64,000 bases of DNA, taken from the NCBI GenBank assembly GCA_963739005.1, contig CAVTYQ010000003.1:186001-250000 (forward strand). The letters are read 5' to 3'. The first letter of the stretch is position 1. Every line of letters starts with the position of its first letter. The translations under genes were made by a program, and so were the position numbers. This document shows positions 1 to 7,559 of this stretch, piece by piece. Under the pieces are notes generated by a model, which did not search any database, had not been told where the DNA came from, and was given only the letters and a program-made list of their open reading frames with translations. Source of the stretch: DASWJZ01 sp963739005. Its GTDB lineage: Bacteria > Pseudomonadota > Alphaproteobacteria > Rhizobiales > Afifellaceae.

Positions 1-303
1 CTGACCCTTCACGTGGACCGCAGCGCCCTCCCCGCGCCCGCGCCCGACGAATTCTATCACGCCGACCTGATCGGGCTCGCCGCCGTCGACACCGCCGGCA
101 CGCCGCTCGGCACGGTCGTGGCTGTCGAAAATCACGGCGCCGGCGACATCATCGAGATCGCGCCCGAAAGCGGTCCGTCGCTGCTCCTGCCATTCACCAA
201 GGCCGCTGTGCCTGATATCGACGTCGCCGCGGGCCGCGTCGTCGTCGCGCCACCCACCGAGATCGAAGCCAGGCCTGAGGAAGGCGAAGTGGAGGAAACA
301 TGA
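1..303 (+). CDS. rimM: Ribosome maturation factor RimM (C-terminal part, 5' end outside window)
   Basis: RimM binds ribosomal protein S19 and helps 16S rRNA processing and 30S subunit assembly. Only about the last 100 residues are present and the reading frame is open at the window edge. The visible part is the PRC-barrel domain: a tyrosine-histidine start (EFYHADLIG), the 'GTPLGTVVAVENHGAGDIIEI' type strand pattern, and the typical LPFTKAAVPDIDVAAGRV end, closed by an acidic tail. Its stop overlaps the next start codon by four bases (ATGA), and trmD and rplS follow, the usual rimM-trmD-rplS order. Identification is firm; only the length is unknown. Confidence 0.93.
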   Translation: MTLHVDRSALPAPAPDEFYHADLIGLAAVDTAGTPLGTVVAVENHGAGDIIEIAPESGPSLLLPFTKAAVPDIDVAAGRVVVAPPTEIEARPEEGEVEET

Positions 304-599
304 TCATCGTCGCAGGAACCATTCGCATCCCCGAGGACAAGATCGACGCGCTCTTGCCGACGGCGAAGGCGACGCTGGTCGCAACCCGCAAGGAGCAAGG
401 CTGCATCGTTTATTCCTACGCCTTCGACGTGGAGGACCGCGGCTTGATCCGCATCTTCGAACGCTGGGAAAGCCGCGCGCATCTCGACGCGCATTTGAAG
501 CAGCCACACATGGGACCGTGGCGCGCCAAGCTTGCCGAAATCGGCGCCTCGGGCCGCGACATCAAGGTCTACGAGGCGGGGGAAGCCGGGCCTCTCTAG
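300..599 (+). CDS. Antibiotic biosynthesis monooxygenase (ABM) domain protein
   Basis: A 99-residue single-domain protein of the dimeric alpha/beta ABM (YgiN-like) family, whose members act as quinol monooxygenases or cofactor-free oxygenases. The pattern is characteristic: an opening beta strand (MIIVAGTIRI), a helix, the GCIVYSYAFDVEDRG segment, FERWESRAHLDAHLKQPHM, and a final strand ending IKVYEAGE. It starts inside the rimM stop codon (ATGA overlap) behind a GGAGG-like site and ends six bases before trmD, so it is cotranscribed with translation genes. The substrate cannot be told from sequence. Confidence 0.88.
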   Translation: MIIVAGTIRIPEDKIDALLPTAKATLVATRKEQGCIVYSYAFDVEDRGLIRIFERWESRAHLDAHLKQPHMGPWRAKLAEIGASGRDIKVYEAGEAGPL

Positions 600-605
600 A
601 GACGC

Positions 606-1298
606 ATGAACTTCCGCGCGACCGTCCTCACCCTCTATCCGGAGATGTTTCCGGGGCCGCTCGGCGCAAGCCTCTCCGGCAAGGCGCTCGCTGCGGGCAC
701 GTGGTCGCTTGAGGTCAAAAACATCCGCGACCACGGGATCGGCGCGCACCGCACCGTCGACGACACGCCCGCCGGCGGCGGCGCCGGCATGGTCCTCCGC
801 GCTGACGTCTTGGCGAATGCCATCGACGCCGCGACGGCGCCCGGCGACGAGCGCCCGCGCCTCCTGATGAGCCCGCGCGGAATTCCTCTGACACAAGCCC
901 GCGTGCGCGCCCTCGCTGAAGGGCCGGGCGCGCTCATCGTCTGCGGGCGTTTCGAAGGCGTCGACGAGCGCGTCGTCACAGCACGGCGGCTCGAAGAGGT
1001 GTCGGTCGGAGACTACGTCCTTTCCGGCGGCGAGGTCGCCGCGATGGCACTTCTCGATGCCTGCGTGCGCCTCCTCCCCGGCGTGATGGGCGCGGCGGAA
1101 TCCGGCGCGGAGGAGAGCTTCGAGCAGGGCCTCCTCGAATACCCGCATTACACGCGTCCGCAGGATTTCGAGGGCCGCACGATCCCCGACATCCTGAATT
1201 CCGGCCACCACGGCGAGATCGCCAAATGGCGGCGGAGCGAGGCCGAGCGGCTCACCCGCGAGCGCCGCCCCGATCTTTGGGCGAAGCGGCGCGACTGA
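606..1298 (+). CDS. trmD: tRNA (guanine(37)-N1)-methyltransferase TrmD
   Basis: TrmD methylates N1 of G37 next to the anticodon of several tRNAs, using S-adenosylmethionine, and so prevents +1 frameshifting. The 230-residue product has the usual length. It shows the N-terminal signature (RATVLTLYPEMFPG), the GGGAGMVLR loop, and the SPOUT trefoil-knot SAM site (GRFEGVDERV followed by SVGDYVLSGGE). The C-terminal helical part includes the P-x-YTRP-x-DF segment. The start follows the ABM gene by six bases. Essential in most bacteria; no anomalies seen. Confidence 0.97.
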   Translation: MNFRATVLTLYPEMFPGPLGASLSGKALAAGTWSLEVKNIRDHGIGAHRTVDDTPAGGGAGMVLRADVLANAIDAATAPGDERPRLLMSPRGIPLTQARVRALAEGPGALIVCGRFEGVDERVVTARRLEEVSVGDYVLSGGEVAAMALLDACVRLLPGVMGAAESGAEESFEQGLLEYPHYTRPQDFEGRTIPDILNSGHHGEIAKWRRSEAERLTRERRPDLWAKRRD

Positions 1299-1324
1299 CG
1301 CGAGAAAGCCCGCCGTAGCAACTG

Positions 1325-1390
1325 CCCTCATCCTTCGAGGCTCCCCGGATCAAGTCAGGGATCGCACCTCGGCATAAGGGATGGTGGGAG
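1325..1390. repeat. Dispersed intergenic repeat, family B (copy 1)
   Basis: This stretch in the 245-base trmD-rplS gap begins CCCTCATCCTTCGAGGCTC and closes with a partly complementary GCACCTCGGCATAAGGG. Related CTCATCCTGAGGTGCGAGC-type sequence recurs at 26473-26607 and 52868-52970. This copy is short and degenerate. Such palindromic elements are widespread between genes in Hyphomicrobiales and may act as mRNA 3' end structures. Confidence 0.6.
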
Positions 1391-1543
1391 CCCTCCAGGG
1401 CCGTATTCTGCGTGTTTTCGCCCTCTCCGGCCATCGACAGCCGGCCTTTGAATGTGTATATGCCCGCGAACTCCGAACGACGAGAGAACGATGCGCGCCC
1501 CGGTCGGGCCGGGTCGATGCGCTTGGGAATAAGGACGAAATCG

Positions 1544-2032
1544 ATGAATCTCATCCAGAAAATCGAGCAGGCGGAGGCTGAGGCCATCGCTGCGAAGCGG
1601 CAGCTTCCGCCCTTCGAGGCGGGCGACACCGTGCGCGTCCATGTGCGCGTGACCGAGGGCGAGCGCACGCGCGTCCAGACCTACGAAGGCGTCGTCATCG
1701 GCCGGCGCGGCGGCGGGCTGAACGAGAGCTTCACTGTGCGCAAGATCTCCTACGGCGAGGGAGTGGAGCGCGTCTTCCCGGTCTATTCGCCAATGGTGGA
1801 GAAAGTCGAGGTCGTGCGCCGCGGCAAGGTTCGTCGCGCCAAGCTCTATTATCTGCGTGGGCTGCGCGGCAAGTCGGCGCGTATCGGCGAGGCGTCGAAC
1901 GCCCGCGCCAAGAAGCTCAATGAGGACATGCGCGATCTCGCCGCCAAGGAGCGCGCCGCCGTCGAGGCCGAGAAGGAAGCCGCCGCCGCGGAGGCCGCAG
2001 CCAACGCACCGGCAGAGGCCGCCGCGAGCTAG
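1544..2032 (+). CDS. rplS: 50S ribosomal protein L19
   Basis: L19 sits at the 30S-50S interface of the ribosome. The 162-residue product begins MNLIQKIEQAEAEAIAAK and contains the core FEAGDTVRVHVRVTEGERTR, QTYEGVVIGRRGGG and SFTVRKISYGEGVERVFPVYSP, all diagnostic. The frame is open upstream for 44 further codons, but only the start at 1544 fits the family. The C-terminal ~40 residues are an Ala/Glu-rich helical extension, common in alphaproteobacterial L19. It is separated from trmD by 245 bases, so it may have its own promoter. Confidence 0.97.
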   Translation: MNLIQKIEQAEAEAIAAKRQLPPFEAGDTVRVHVRVTEGERTRVQTYEGVVIGRRGGGLNESFTVRKISYGEGVERVFPVYSPMVEKVEVVRRGKVRRAKLYYLRGLRGKSARIGEASNARAKKLNEDMRDLAAKERAAVEAEKEAAAAEAAANAPAEAAAS

Positions 2033-2072
2033 ACGGACGCGCTTCTCATATCCGGATCAAGGCGCACACCAA

Positions 2073-2122
2073 ACCTTCTCCGGAGATCGGGAGAAGGTGG
2101 CTGCGAAGCAGCCGGATGAGGG
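2073..2122. repeat. Intergenic repeat, 'CCTTCTCC...GGAGAAGG' type
   Basis: An inverted repeat (CCTTCTCC / GGAGAAGG with a short loop) is followed by the palindromic GGCTGCGAAGCAGCC and GGATGAGGGT. It lies between the convergent rplS and soxR genes, where a shared bidirectional transcript end is plausible. No T-tract follows, so I call it a repeat rather than an intrinsic terminator. Confidence 0.55.
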
Positions 2123-2158
2123 TTCGGTTCCCCTTTCAAGCGGAGTTCGCCTCCGCCC

Positions 2159-2593
2159 CTACCCCATCCAATATCGCGGCCCCGGTCCCATGCGCGCGGC
2201 CCCGTCGGCCGGATTGGCGAGCTTGCAGCGGTCGATCGAGAGGCAGCCGCAGCCGATGCATTCGGTGAGCCCGGCGCGCAGGCGCTGAAGCTCGGCGATC
2301 CGCCGGTCGATCTTCTCGGTCCACCCGCCTGAAAGCCGCGCCCAGTCGCGGCGCGTCGGCACGCGGTCGGGCGGAAGCTTCGCGAGCTCTGCGCCGATCT
2401 CTTCGAGCGTAAGGCCCACTTTCTGCGCGAAGACGATGAAGGCGATACGCCGGAGCGCCGAGCGCGGGTAGCGCCGGTGCCCGGAGCCAGCGCGCTCCGA
2501 TTGGATCAGCCCCTTCTCTTCATAGAAGCGGAGCGCCGACGAGGCGACGCCGCTGCGGCGCGAAATCTCGCTGATCGCAAGCACGGTTTCCAT
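2159..2593 (-). CDS. soxR: Redox-sensitive MerR-family regulator SoxR
   Basis: SoxR is a dimeric [2Fe-2S] sensor that turns on promoters with overlong spacers when its cluster is oxidised by redox-cycling compounds. The 144-residue product has the MerR winged helix at residues 4-70 (ISEISRRSGVASSALRFYEEKGL) and, after the dimerisation helix, the cluster ligands in C-x2-C-x-C-x5-C arrangement (Cys112, 115, 117, 123 in CIGCGCLSIDRC). The ATG at 2593 was chosen because MerR proteins begin a few residues before ISE; 28 more upstream codons are open but would run across the operator. It is divergent from a short-chain dehydrogenase with a SoxR box between them, its likely target. All four cysteines are present. 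Confidence 0.95.
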   Translation of the reverse strand: METVLAISEISRRSGVASSALRFYEEKGLIQSERAGSGHRRYPRSALRRIAFIVFAQKVGLTLEEIGAELAKLPPDRVPTRRDWARLSGGWTEKIDRRIAELQRLRAGLTECIGCGCLSIDRCKLANPADGAARMGPGPRYWMG

Positions 2594-2619
2594 GCCCGAA
2601 AGGAAATCACAAAATCTGC

Positions 2620-2650
2620 TTGACTTCAAGTTCACTTGAACTTGTAGCAA
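2620..2650 (+). promoter_or_regulatory. SoxR box within a 19-bp-spacer promoter
   Basis: The 16-base near-palindrome TTCAAGTTCACTTGAA (2625-2640; perfect 7-base arms) matches the core of the enterobacterial SoxR box, TCAAGTTAACTTGA, at 13 of 14 positions. It lies between TTGACT (2620-2625) and TAGCAA (2645-2650), a spacing of 19 bases, the long spacer typical of MerR-class promoters. It faces the short-chain dehydrogenase at 2680 and lies just upstream of soxR on the other strand, so SoxR probably activates the former and may limit its own transcription. Confidence 0.88.
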
Positions 2651-2679
2651 GCAGGCTCCCTCGGGAAGGAGCCTCACAC

Positions 2680-3393
2680 ATGCGAACGAACTTGAACGGC
2701 CTCCGCGTCGCCATCACCGGCGGAACCTCCGGTCTCGGACTGGCGCTGGTTCAGCAATTCAGGGCACGCGGCGCCCGCGTCGCCTTCGTCGCCCGCACGC
2801 CCGCGGCTGTCCAGAGAACGGCGGAGGCGACCGGCGCCTTCGGAATCGTCGGCGACGTCGGGGAGAAGGAGGACATCTACCCGATCGCGCTGCAGATCAG
2901 CGGCGGTCTCGGCGGGCTCGACGTGCTGATCAATAGCGCGTCGAGCCTCGGGCCGGTGCCGCTCGCCCCCCTCGCGGATACCGAATGCGAAGCGTTCGCC
3001 GATGCGCTGCAGATCAATGTCATCGGCCCCTTCCGGCTGACCAAGACGCTTCTTGGTTCGCTCGCGGCGTCGGCGCGCGACGGGCGCGGCGCCGTGGTGC
3101 TCAACGTCTCGAGCGACGCCGCGGTCAATGCCTATGCCGGTTGGGGCGCCTACGGCGCGAGCAAAGCCGCGCTCCGTCATATGACCGCGATCTGGGCGGA
3201 GGAGATGCGCGCGGATGGCGTCCGCTTCCTCTCCGTCGACCCGGGCGACATGGACACGCCGCTTCATGCGCTTGCCGTCCCCGACGCCGATCCAACGACG
3301 CTGAAGAGGCCGGAGGATTCCGCCGCGGAGCTGATCGCCCAGATCGCCGCCAACCTTCCTGCGCACGCCGCGCTCTCGCCGGAGGCCGCATGA
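2680..3393 (+). CDS. Short-chain dehydrogenase/reductase, predicted SoxR target
   Basis: A 237-residue classical SDR oxidoreductase of the NAD(P)-dependent Rossmann type. It shows the TGGTSGLG nucleotide loop (residues 13-20), the D59-V60 acidic strand end, NSAS at 85-88 in place of NNAG, catalytic Ser145 and the Y158-x3-K162 pair (YGASK). The ATG at 2680 follows GGAAGGA by ten bases; an upstream in-frame start would lie within the SoxR box. It is the first gene after the SoxR-type promoter and overlaps the next gene by four bases. By context it may reduce quinones or other redox-active compounds, but the substrate is unknown. Confidence 0.92.
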   Translation: MRTNLNGLRVAITGGTSGLGLALVQQFRARGARVAFVARTPAAVQRTAEATGAFGIVGDVGEKEDIYPIALQISGGLGGLDVLINSASSLGPVPLAPLADTECEAFADALQINVIGPFRLTKTLLGSLAASARDGRGAVVLNVSSDAAVNAYAGWGAYGASKAALRHMTAIWAEEMRADGVRFLSVDPGDMDTPLHALAVPDADPTTLKRPEDSAAELIAQIAANLPAHAALSPEAA

Positions 3394-4493
3394 CCCCTTC
3401 CGCCAACCCCGGCAACGGATCGCCGAAGCTTCTTGCCGTCGCGGCAAGTGGCGCGATCCGCCACGCCGCGCGGCACGACCTGCCGGAGCTCCTCCGCCCC
3501 GGCGATCTCGTCGTCGCCAACGATGCCGCCACGCTGCCTGCGAGCCTCAGCGGCACGCACGCGGGAAGCGGCGCGCCGATCGAGCTTCGGCTCGCGGCGT
3601 GGGAAACGCCCGGCGATCCGACGCGCTTCGTTGCAATCGCCTTCGGCGCCGGCGATCACCGCGTGCGGACCGAGGACCGTCCGCGGCCCCCGCCGCTCCG
3701 TGCCGGCGACGCGCTGGCGCTCGGGCCGCTGACCGCGGTGATCGAGGGCCTCCTCGACCACCCGCGTCTTGTCGCGGTGCGCTTCGCCGGAACGGCGCAG
3801 GAGGTCTGGGCCGGGCTCGCGCGCCACGGCCGGCCGATCCAGTACGCGCACGTGCCCGAACCGCTTCACCTATGGGACGTGTGGACGAAGATCGCGGCCT
3901 TGCCGGTCGCGTTCGAAGCGCCCTCCGCCGGCTTCGCGCTCGACTGGCGGATGCTCGACGCGTTCCGCGCGCGCGGCATCGGTTTCGCGACGCTGACGCT
4001 CGCGGCCGGCATCTCCTCCACCGGCGATCCCGCGCTCGACCGGCGGCTCCCCTTCGACGAACCCTTCTTCGTCCCCGCGACGACCGCGGCGGCCGTCGCG
4101 CGGACGAAGTCTGCCGGCGGGCGCGTCATCGCTGTCGGCACAACAACGGTCAGGGCTCTGGAAGCGGCGGCGGTCCGGCGCGGCGTCGTGCGCGCCGGCG
4201 AAGGGATTGCGACGGCGCTGATCGGCCCGCAGACGCTGCTCAGAATCGTCGACGCCATCGTCTCCGGCGTGCATGCGCCCGGCGAGAGTCACTTCGAGCT
4301 CCTGCGCGCCTTCGCCGACGACGCGGCGCTCGACGCGATGGCGGCGGCGACACAAGCGCCCGGCTACCGCAACCACGAGTTCGGCGATTCGGTTCTGATC
4401 GAGCGCGCGCCGCGCATTCGCCGCCGGCGCCGGGCGCCAAAGGCGCCGCTTGCGGCGAAGCGCTATTTGACGACCGCGACGAGCGGCCCGTAG
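3390..4493 (+). CDS. QueA-like S-adenosylmethionine:tRNA ribosyltransferase-isomerase family protein
   Basis: A 367-residue protein related to QueA, which transfers the ribosyl part of SAM to 7-deazaguanine in tRNA during queuosine synthesis. Shared features are GDLVVANDAATLPASL near the N-terminus, the PIQYAHV segment in place of QueA's PPYI, the GTTTVRALE block, and the C-terminal HFELLRAF and YRNHEFGDSVLI. The N-terminal opening of true QueA is missing and several core motifs are altered, so this is probably a paralogue with its own role. It begins in the stop codon of the SDR gene, inside the predicted SoxR operon. A genuine queA is not visible here. Confidence 0.8.
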   Translation: MTPSANPGNGSPKLLAVAASGAIRHAARHDLPELLRPGDLVVANDAATLPASLSGTHAGSGAPIELRLAAWETPGDPTRFVAIAFGAGDHRVRTEDRPRPPPLRAGDALALGPLTAVIEGLLDHPRLVAVRFAGTAQEVWAGLARHGRPIQYAHVPEPLHLWDVWTKIAALPVAFEAPSAGFALDWRMLDAFRARGIGFATLTLAAGISSTGDPALDRRLPFDEPFFVPATTAAAVARTKSAGGRVIAVGTTTVRALEAAAVRRGVVRAGEGIATALIGPQTLLRIVDAIVSGVHAPGESHFELLRAFADDAALDAMAAATQAPGYRNHEFGDSVLIERAPRIRRRRRAPKAPLAAKRYLTTATSGP

Positions 4494-5233
4494 CCGCCGT
4501 GCCCCGGCCGGTCGTCGCGATCGAGTTCCGGCGCGAAGAGCCCCGGCGCCGATCCGCCGTCGAGGAAGAGCGCATTCCTGCATCCGAGGTCGTCGCGGAA
4601 GAAGCGTGCGAAGTCGTGGAAGCTCACGCTCCCCTCGCTGATCGCGAAATGCACCATCGTCGGGCTTGAAAGGCCGACGCCGTCGCGCTCCTTCAAGTCG
4701 GTCGAGCCTTCGATGAAGGCGGGATGCAGTTCGCCGTCGATCACAAGCATCGGGCCCGACTGCGTGGCGAAGCGCGCGTCCGGCTTGGCCTCCAGGAACG
4801 CCTGTGTCTCCAGGATGCCGGCGGTCTTGCCGGCAAGATAGAAGACGCCGTTCGGTTTCTTGTAGAAGTTCGGGATCTGGCTCGGTGTGCCGGTGAGGGT
4901 CTTGGTATTCGCCTGCTTGAGCGTCTTACCCTCTTCGACGTAAAGCCCAATCGGCGAGAAGGTCTCGTCGTACATCCCGGCGTTCATCGCGAAGGGAAGC
5001 GTCAGCCCTTTTTGCTTCAGCGCGTCGGCGAGCGCATCGAAGGTCTTGTAGGGCGCGCCCGCGGAATCCTTCCAGAAGAGGCGGAGGTCGTCCTTCGCGA
5101 GATCGAAACTGCAGACCGTGTAGTCCGCCCCCTCGAAGCTCTCGCTCCGGCAGGAATCGGCGGACGCTGGTCCCGCCGCCAGGAAAAGCGCCGCGCAGAC
5201 CGCCGAGAAGACACGAATCGTGGTCGAGATCAT
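4463..5233 (-). CDS. Phosphodiester glycosidase family (DUF2233) secreted protein
   Basis: A 256-residue protein with a clear N-terminal signal peptide (hydrophobic residues 8-22, cleavage after ASA) and a DUF2233/NAGPA-like domain, the fold of the enzyme that uncovers mannose-6-phosphate in animals. Family marks are FAMNAGMYDETFSPIGLYVE, the NGVFYL strand, ATQSGPMLVIDG and the final ALFLDGGSAPGLF. It probably cleaves phosphodiester-linked sugars in the periplasm, but the bacterial substrates are not known. Its last 31 bases overlap the end of the convergent QueA-like gene. The ATG at 5233 was chosen because it opens the signal peptide. Confidence 0.85.
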   Translation of the reverse strand: MISTTIRVFSAVCAALFLAAGPASADSCRSESFEGADYTVCSFDLAKDDLRLFWKDSAGAPYKTFDALADALKQKGLTLPFAMNAGMYDETFSPIGLYVEEGKTLKQANTKTLTGTPSQIPNFYKKPNGVFYLAGKTAGILETQAFLEAKPDARFATQSGPMLVIDGELHPAFIEGSTDLKERDGVGLSSPTMVHFAISEGSVSFHDFARFFRDDLGCRNALFLDGGSAPGLFAPELDRDDRPGHGGYGPLVAVVK

Positions 5234-5287
5234 GCCCCTCTCTAGCCCACGGTCACCCCGGCAGCGACCCCGCCCCGCCCTCGGCGA

Positions 5288-5315
5288 TTGAGACAGCGGG
5301 ACGCCGTTGCTATAT
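5288..5315 (+). promoter_or_regulatory. Probable sigma-70 promoter for leuC
   Basis: TTGAGA (5288-5293) and CTATAT (5310-5315) are separated by 16 bases, close to the alphaproteobacterial housekeeping consensus. The predicted start point near 5322 leaves a leader of over 200 bases before leuC. Confidence 0.55.
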
Positions 5316-5324
5316 AGCCCCGCT

Positions 5325-5483
5325 ATGGCCAACGAACCGGCACGCCGCGTAAGCTTCGCCCCCGCTCTGAGCGGAGCGGCACATTCGACGCGCGCTTTCG
5401 CGGCGCTCGGCGACCATGCGCGCCTGCCCTGGCGCTTCTTCGCCCGGCTTTTCGCATCCGACGGCTCGCTTCGCGCACGCTGA
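5325..5483 (+). CDS. Possible small leader ORF upstream of leuC
   Basis: A 52-codon frame beginning ATG only a few bases downstream of the predicted transcription start, so it would be nearly leaderless. The product is basic and Ala/Arg-rich and ends FFARLFASDGSLRAR. It has five leucines but no leucine run, so it is not a classical leucine attenuator peptide. A strong hairpin begins three bases after its stop. I do not recognise the peptide, and in such GC-rich DNA a frame of this length can arise by chance. Confidence 0.25.
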   Translation: MANEPARRVSFAPALSGAAHSTRAFAALGDHARLPWRFFARLFASDGSLRAR

Positions 5484-5544
5484 TCCGGGCGGCTTCCGCC
5501 GCCCAGAGATGCGTCTATGCAATGCGAGCGAAGCGAGCTTTTCG

Positions 5545-6948
5545 ATGAAACCAAAGACCCTCTACGACAAGATCTTCGACGACCACGTCGTCGCCGTCGA
5601 GCCGGACGGCACCTCCCTCCTCTACGTCGACCGCCATCTCGTGCACGAGGTGACGAGCCCGCAGGCCTTCGAGGGCTTGCGCATGGCGCATCGCAAGGTG
5701 CGCGCCCCGGAGAAGACGCTCGCCGTCGTCGACCACAACGTGCCGACGACCGACAGGAGCCACGGCATCGACGATCCGGAATCGCGGCTGCAGGTGGAGA
5801 CGCTTGCCGACAACGCGCGCGACTTCGGCGTCGAATATTTCAACGAGCTCGACCGCCGCCAGGGCATCGTCCACATCATCGGCCCCGAGCAGGGCTTCAC
5901 ACTCCCCGGCATGACCATCGTCTGCGGCGACAGCCATACCTCGACGCACGGCGCCTTCGGCGCGCTCGCCCACGGCATCGGCACGAGCGAGGTCGAGCAT
6001 GTGCTCGCCACGCAGACGCTGATCCAGAAGAAGGCGAAGAACATGCGCGTCTCCGTCGACGGCAAGCTGCCGGACGGCGTCACCGCGAAGGACGTGATTC
6101 TTTCGATCATCGGCGAGATCGGCACGGCCGGCGGCACCGGCAGCGTCATCGAATATGCCGGCGACGTGATCCGCGCGCTTTCGATGGAAGGGCGCATGAC
6201 CGTCTGCAACATGTCGATCGAAGGTGGTGCGCGCGCCGGCATGATCGCGCCCGACGAGACGACCTACGCCTACATCAAGGATCGCCCGCGCGCCCCGAAG
6301 GGCAAGGCGTGGGATATGGCGCGCGCTTACTGGGAGACGCTCCCGACCGACGAAGGCGCCGCGTTCGACCGCGAGGTGAAGCTCGACGGCGCCAACCTCC
6401 CGCCGGTCGTCACCTGGGGTTCTTCGCCGGAGGACGTCGTCGCGGTGACGGGCGTCGTGCCCGATCCCGACAGAATAGAGGACGAGACGCGCCGCACCTC
6501 GAAGTGGCGCGCCCTGAAATACATGGGCCTCACCCCCGGCACCAAGATCACCGACATCGCGCTCGACCGAATCTTCATCGGCTCCTGCACCAACGGCCGA
6601 ATGGAAGACCTTCGCGCCGCCGCCAAGATCGTCGCGGGCCGCCACGTCAACGAGAACCTCTCCGCCATGGTCGTCCCCGGCTCCGGCCTGGTGAAGGCCG
6701 CGGCCGAGGCGGAAGGCCTCGACAAGGTCTTCAAGGCCGCGGGCTTCGAGTGGCGCGAGCCGGGCTGCTCGATGTGCCTCGCGATGAACGCCGACAAGCT
6801 CGCGCCGGAAGAGCGCTGCGCCTCCACCTCGAACCGCAATTTCGAGGGGCGCCAGGGCTACAAGGGCCGCACCCACCTCGTCTCCCCGGCGATGGCCGCG
6901 GCGGCGGCGATCGCAGGCCACTTCGTCGACATCCGCGACTGGCGCTAG
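5545..6948 (+). CDS. leuC: 3-isopropylmalate dehydratase large subunit
   Basis: LeuC with LeuD isomerises 2-isopropylmalate to 3-isopropylmalate in leucine synthesis, using a [4Fe-4S] cluster. The 467-residue product has the normal length and shows VCGDSHTSTHGAFGALAHGIGTSEVEHVLATQ, the IGSCTNGRMEDLRAAA block with the first cluster cysteine, and GCSMCLAMNAD with the other two. The ATG at 5545 gives the usual opening MKPKTLYDKIFDDHVV; upstream in-frame codons are not conserved. The partner leuD lies 12.6 kb downstream on the same strand, so the subunits are not cotranscribed directly. No key residue is missing. Confidence 0.97.
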   Translation: MKPKTLYDKIFDDHVVAVEPDGTSLLYVDRHLVHEVTSPQAFEGLRMAHRKVRAPEKTLAVVDHNVPTTDRSHGIDDPESRLQVETLADNARDFGVEYFNELDRRQGIVHIIGPEQGFTLPGMTIVCGDSHTSTHGAFGALAHGIGTSEVEHVLATQTLIQKKAKNMRVSVDGKLPDGVTAKDVILSIIGEIGTAGGTGSVIEYAGDVIRALSMEGRMTVCNMSIEGGARAGMIAPDETTYAYIKDRPRAPKGKAWDMARAYWETLPTDEGAAFDREVKLDGANLPPVVTWGSSPEDVVAVTGVVPDPDRIEDETRRTSKWRALKYMGLTPGTKITDIALDRIFIGSCTNGRMEDLRAAAKIVAGRHVNENLSAMVVPGSGLVKAAAEAEGLDKVFKAAGFEWREPGCSMCLAMNADKLAPEERCASTSNRNFEGRQGYKGRTHLVSPAMAAAAAIAGHFVDIRDWR

Positions 6949-7002
6949 TCCAATCTCAAGAGAACGGCGCCAGCCTTTCGGCGGGCGCCGCCTCCGCAGA
7001 TG

Positions 7003-7362
7003 CTACCTGGCCCTTACGGGCAGGCCATGGTCCGCGGCTGGTCTGGCGTTTGCATCTCCCAGGTACTGGCCGTGTTTGCAGGTGGCTTCGCTGCTTGCCA
7101 TGAGCGGCTGCGCATTCGTCACCGGCCGGCTCGACGAGGTCGCGATCGAACCGGTGTACATCGGCTCGCTCGGCAGTGTCCGAGCCGGTCCCGCGGAAAC
7201 GTGCTGCGCCGCCGGTCCGCCGTTGCAATAGATGAGGATGTCGGTGTCCACCCGCGTCAGACCATTGACGCATGCGCCATACGCCGGCGCCGCGTTGGCG
7301 GCAGAAGCGGCCATGACGATGCCGACCGCCGTGGCGGCGGCCAAACCGAGAATACGCTTCAT
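7003..7362 (-). CDS. Hypothetical small secreted protein
   Basis: A 119-residue product beginning MKRILGLAAATAVGIVMAAS, a good signal peptide with cleavage expected after ANA-AP around residue 24. The mature part is short, has three cysteines (ACVNG, IYCNG, ATCKHG) and a Ser/Pro/Thr-rich middle, and shows no domain I recognise. A GGAG site lies about ten bases before the ATG. It lies between leuC (convergent) and the metallopeptidase (divergent). Function unknown; probably a periplasmic or exported small protein. Confidence 0.6.
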   Translation of the reverse strand: MKRILGLAAATAVGIVMAASAANAAPAYGACVNGLTRVDTDILIYCNGGPAAQHVSAGPARTLPSEPMYTGSIATSSSRPVTNAQPLMASSEATCKHGQYLGDANARPAADHGLPVRAR

Positions 7363-7559
7363 GTTCGTTAGCTCCGGAAAGGGTCGCGTCCGCGGGCGAA
7401 AAAGGCCGGCGGAGGACCAGCCGTCCCCCACGCTAAAAGCCTGCGCTCCGGATGTGCGTTCCCGGCTGGCCGGGTTAAATCTTGGTAAGGATCGCGACGG
7501 TTCGGAGCGCAGCCCGAAGCGGCCTTCCATCCGTTCGGCTCCCCCGCTATCTCTCCGCC

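Larger units (their letters stand above)
5234..5544. other. 311-base leader region between the DUF2233 gene and leuC
   Basis: This gap holds a probable sigma-70 promoter (5288-5315), a 52-codon open frame (5325-5483), and a perfect 7-base-stem hairpin GGGCGGC-TTCC-GCCGCCC (5486-5503) about 40 bases before leuC. No riboswitch class I know is recognisable. The arrangement resembles a leader that could control leuC. Confidence 0.5.

Noticed and set aside
132..1331. Very long antisense frame over rimM-trmD (and similar ones opposite leuC, the cyclase and acnA)
   Set aside because: In GC-rich genes the opposite strand is often free of stop codons. The products are Arg/Ala-rich, and the sense genes are well-known families.
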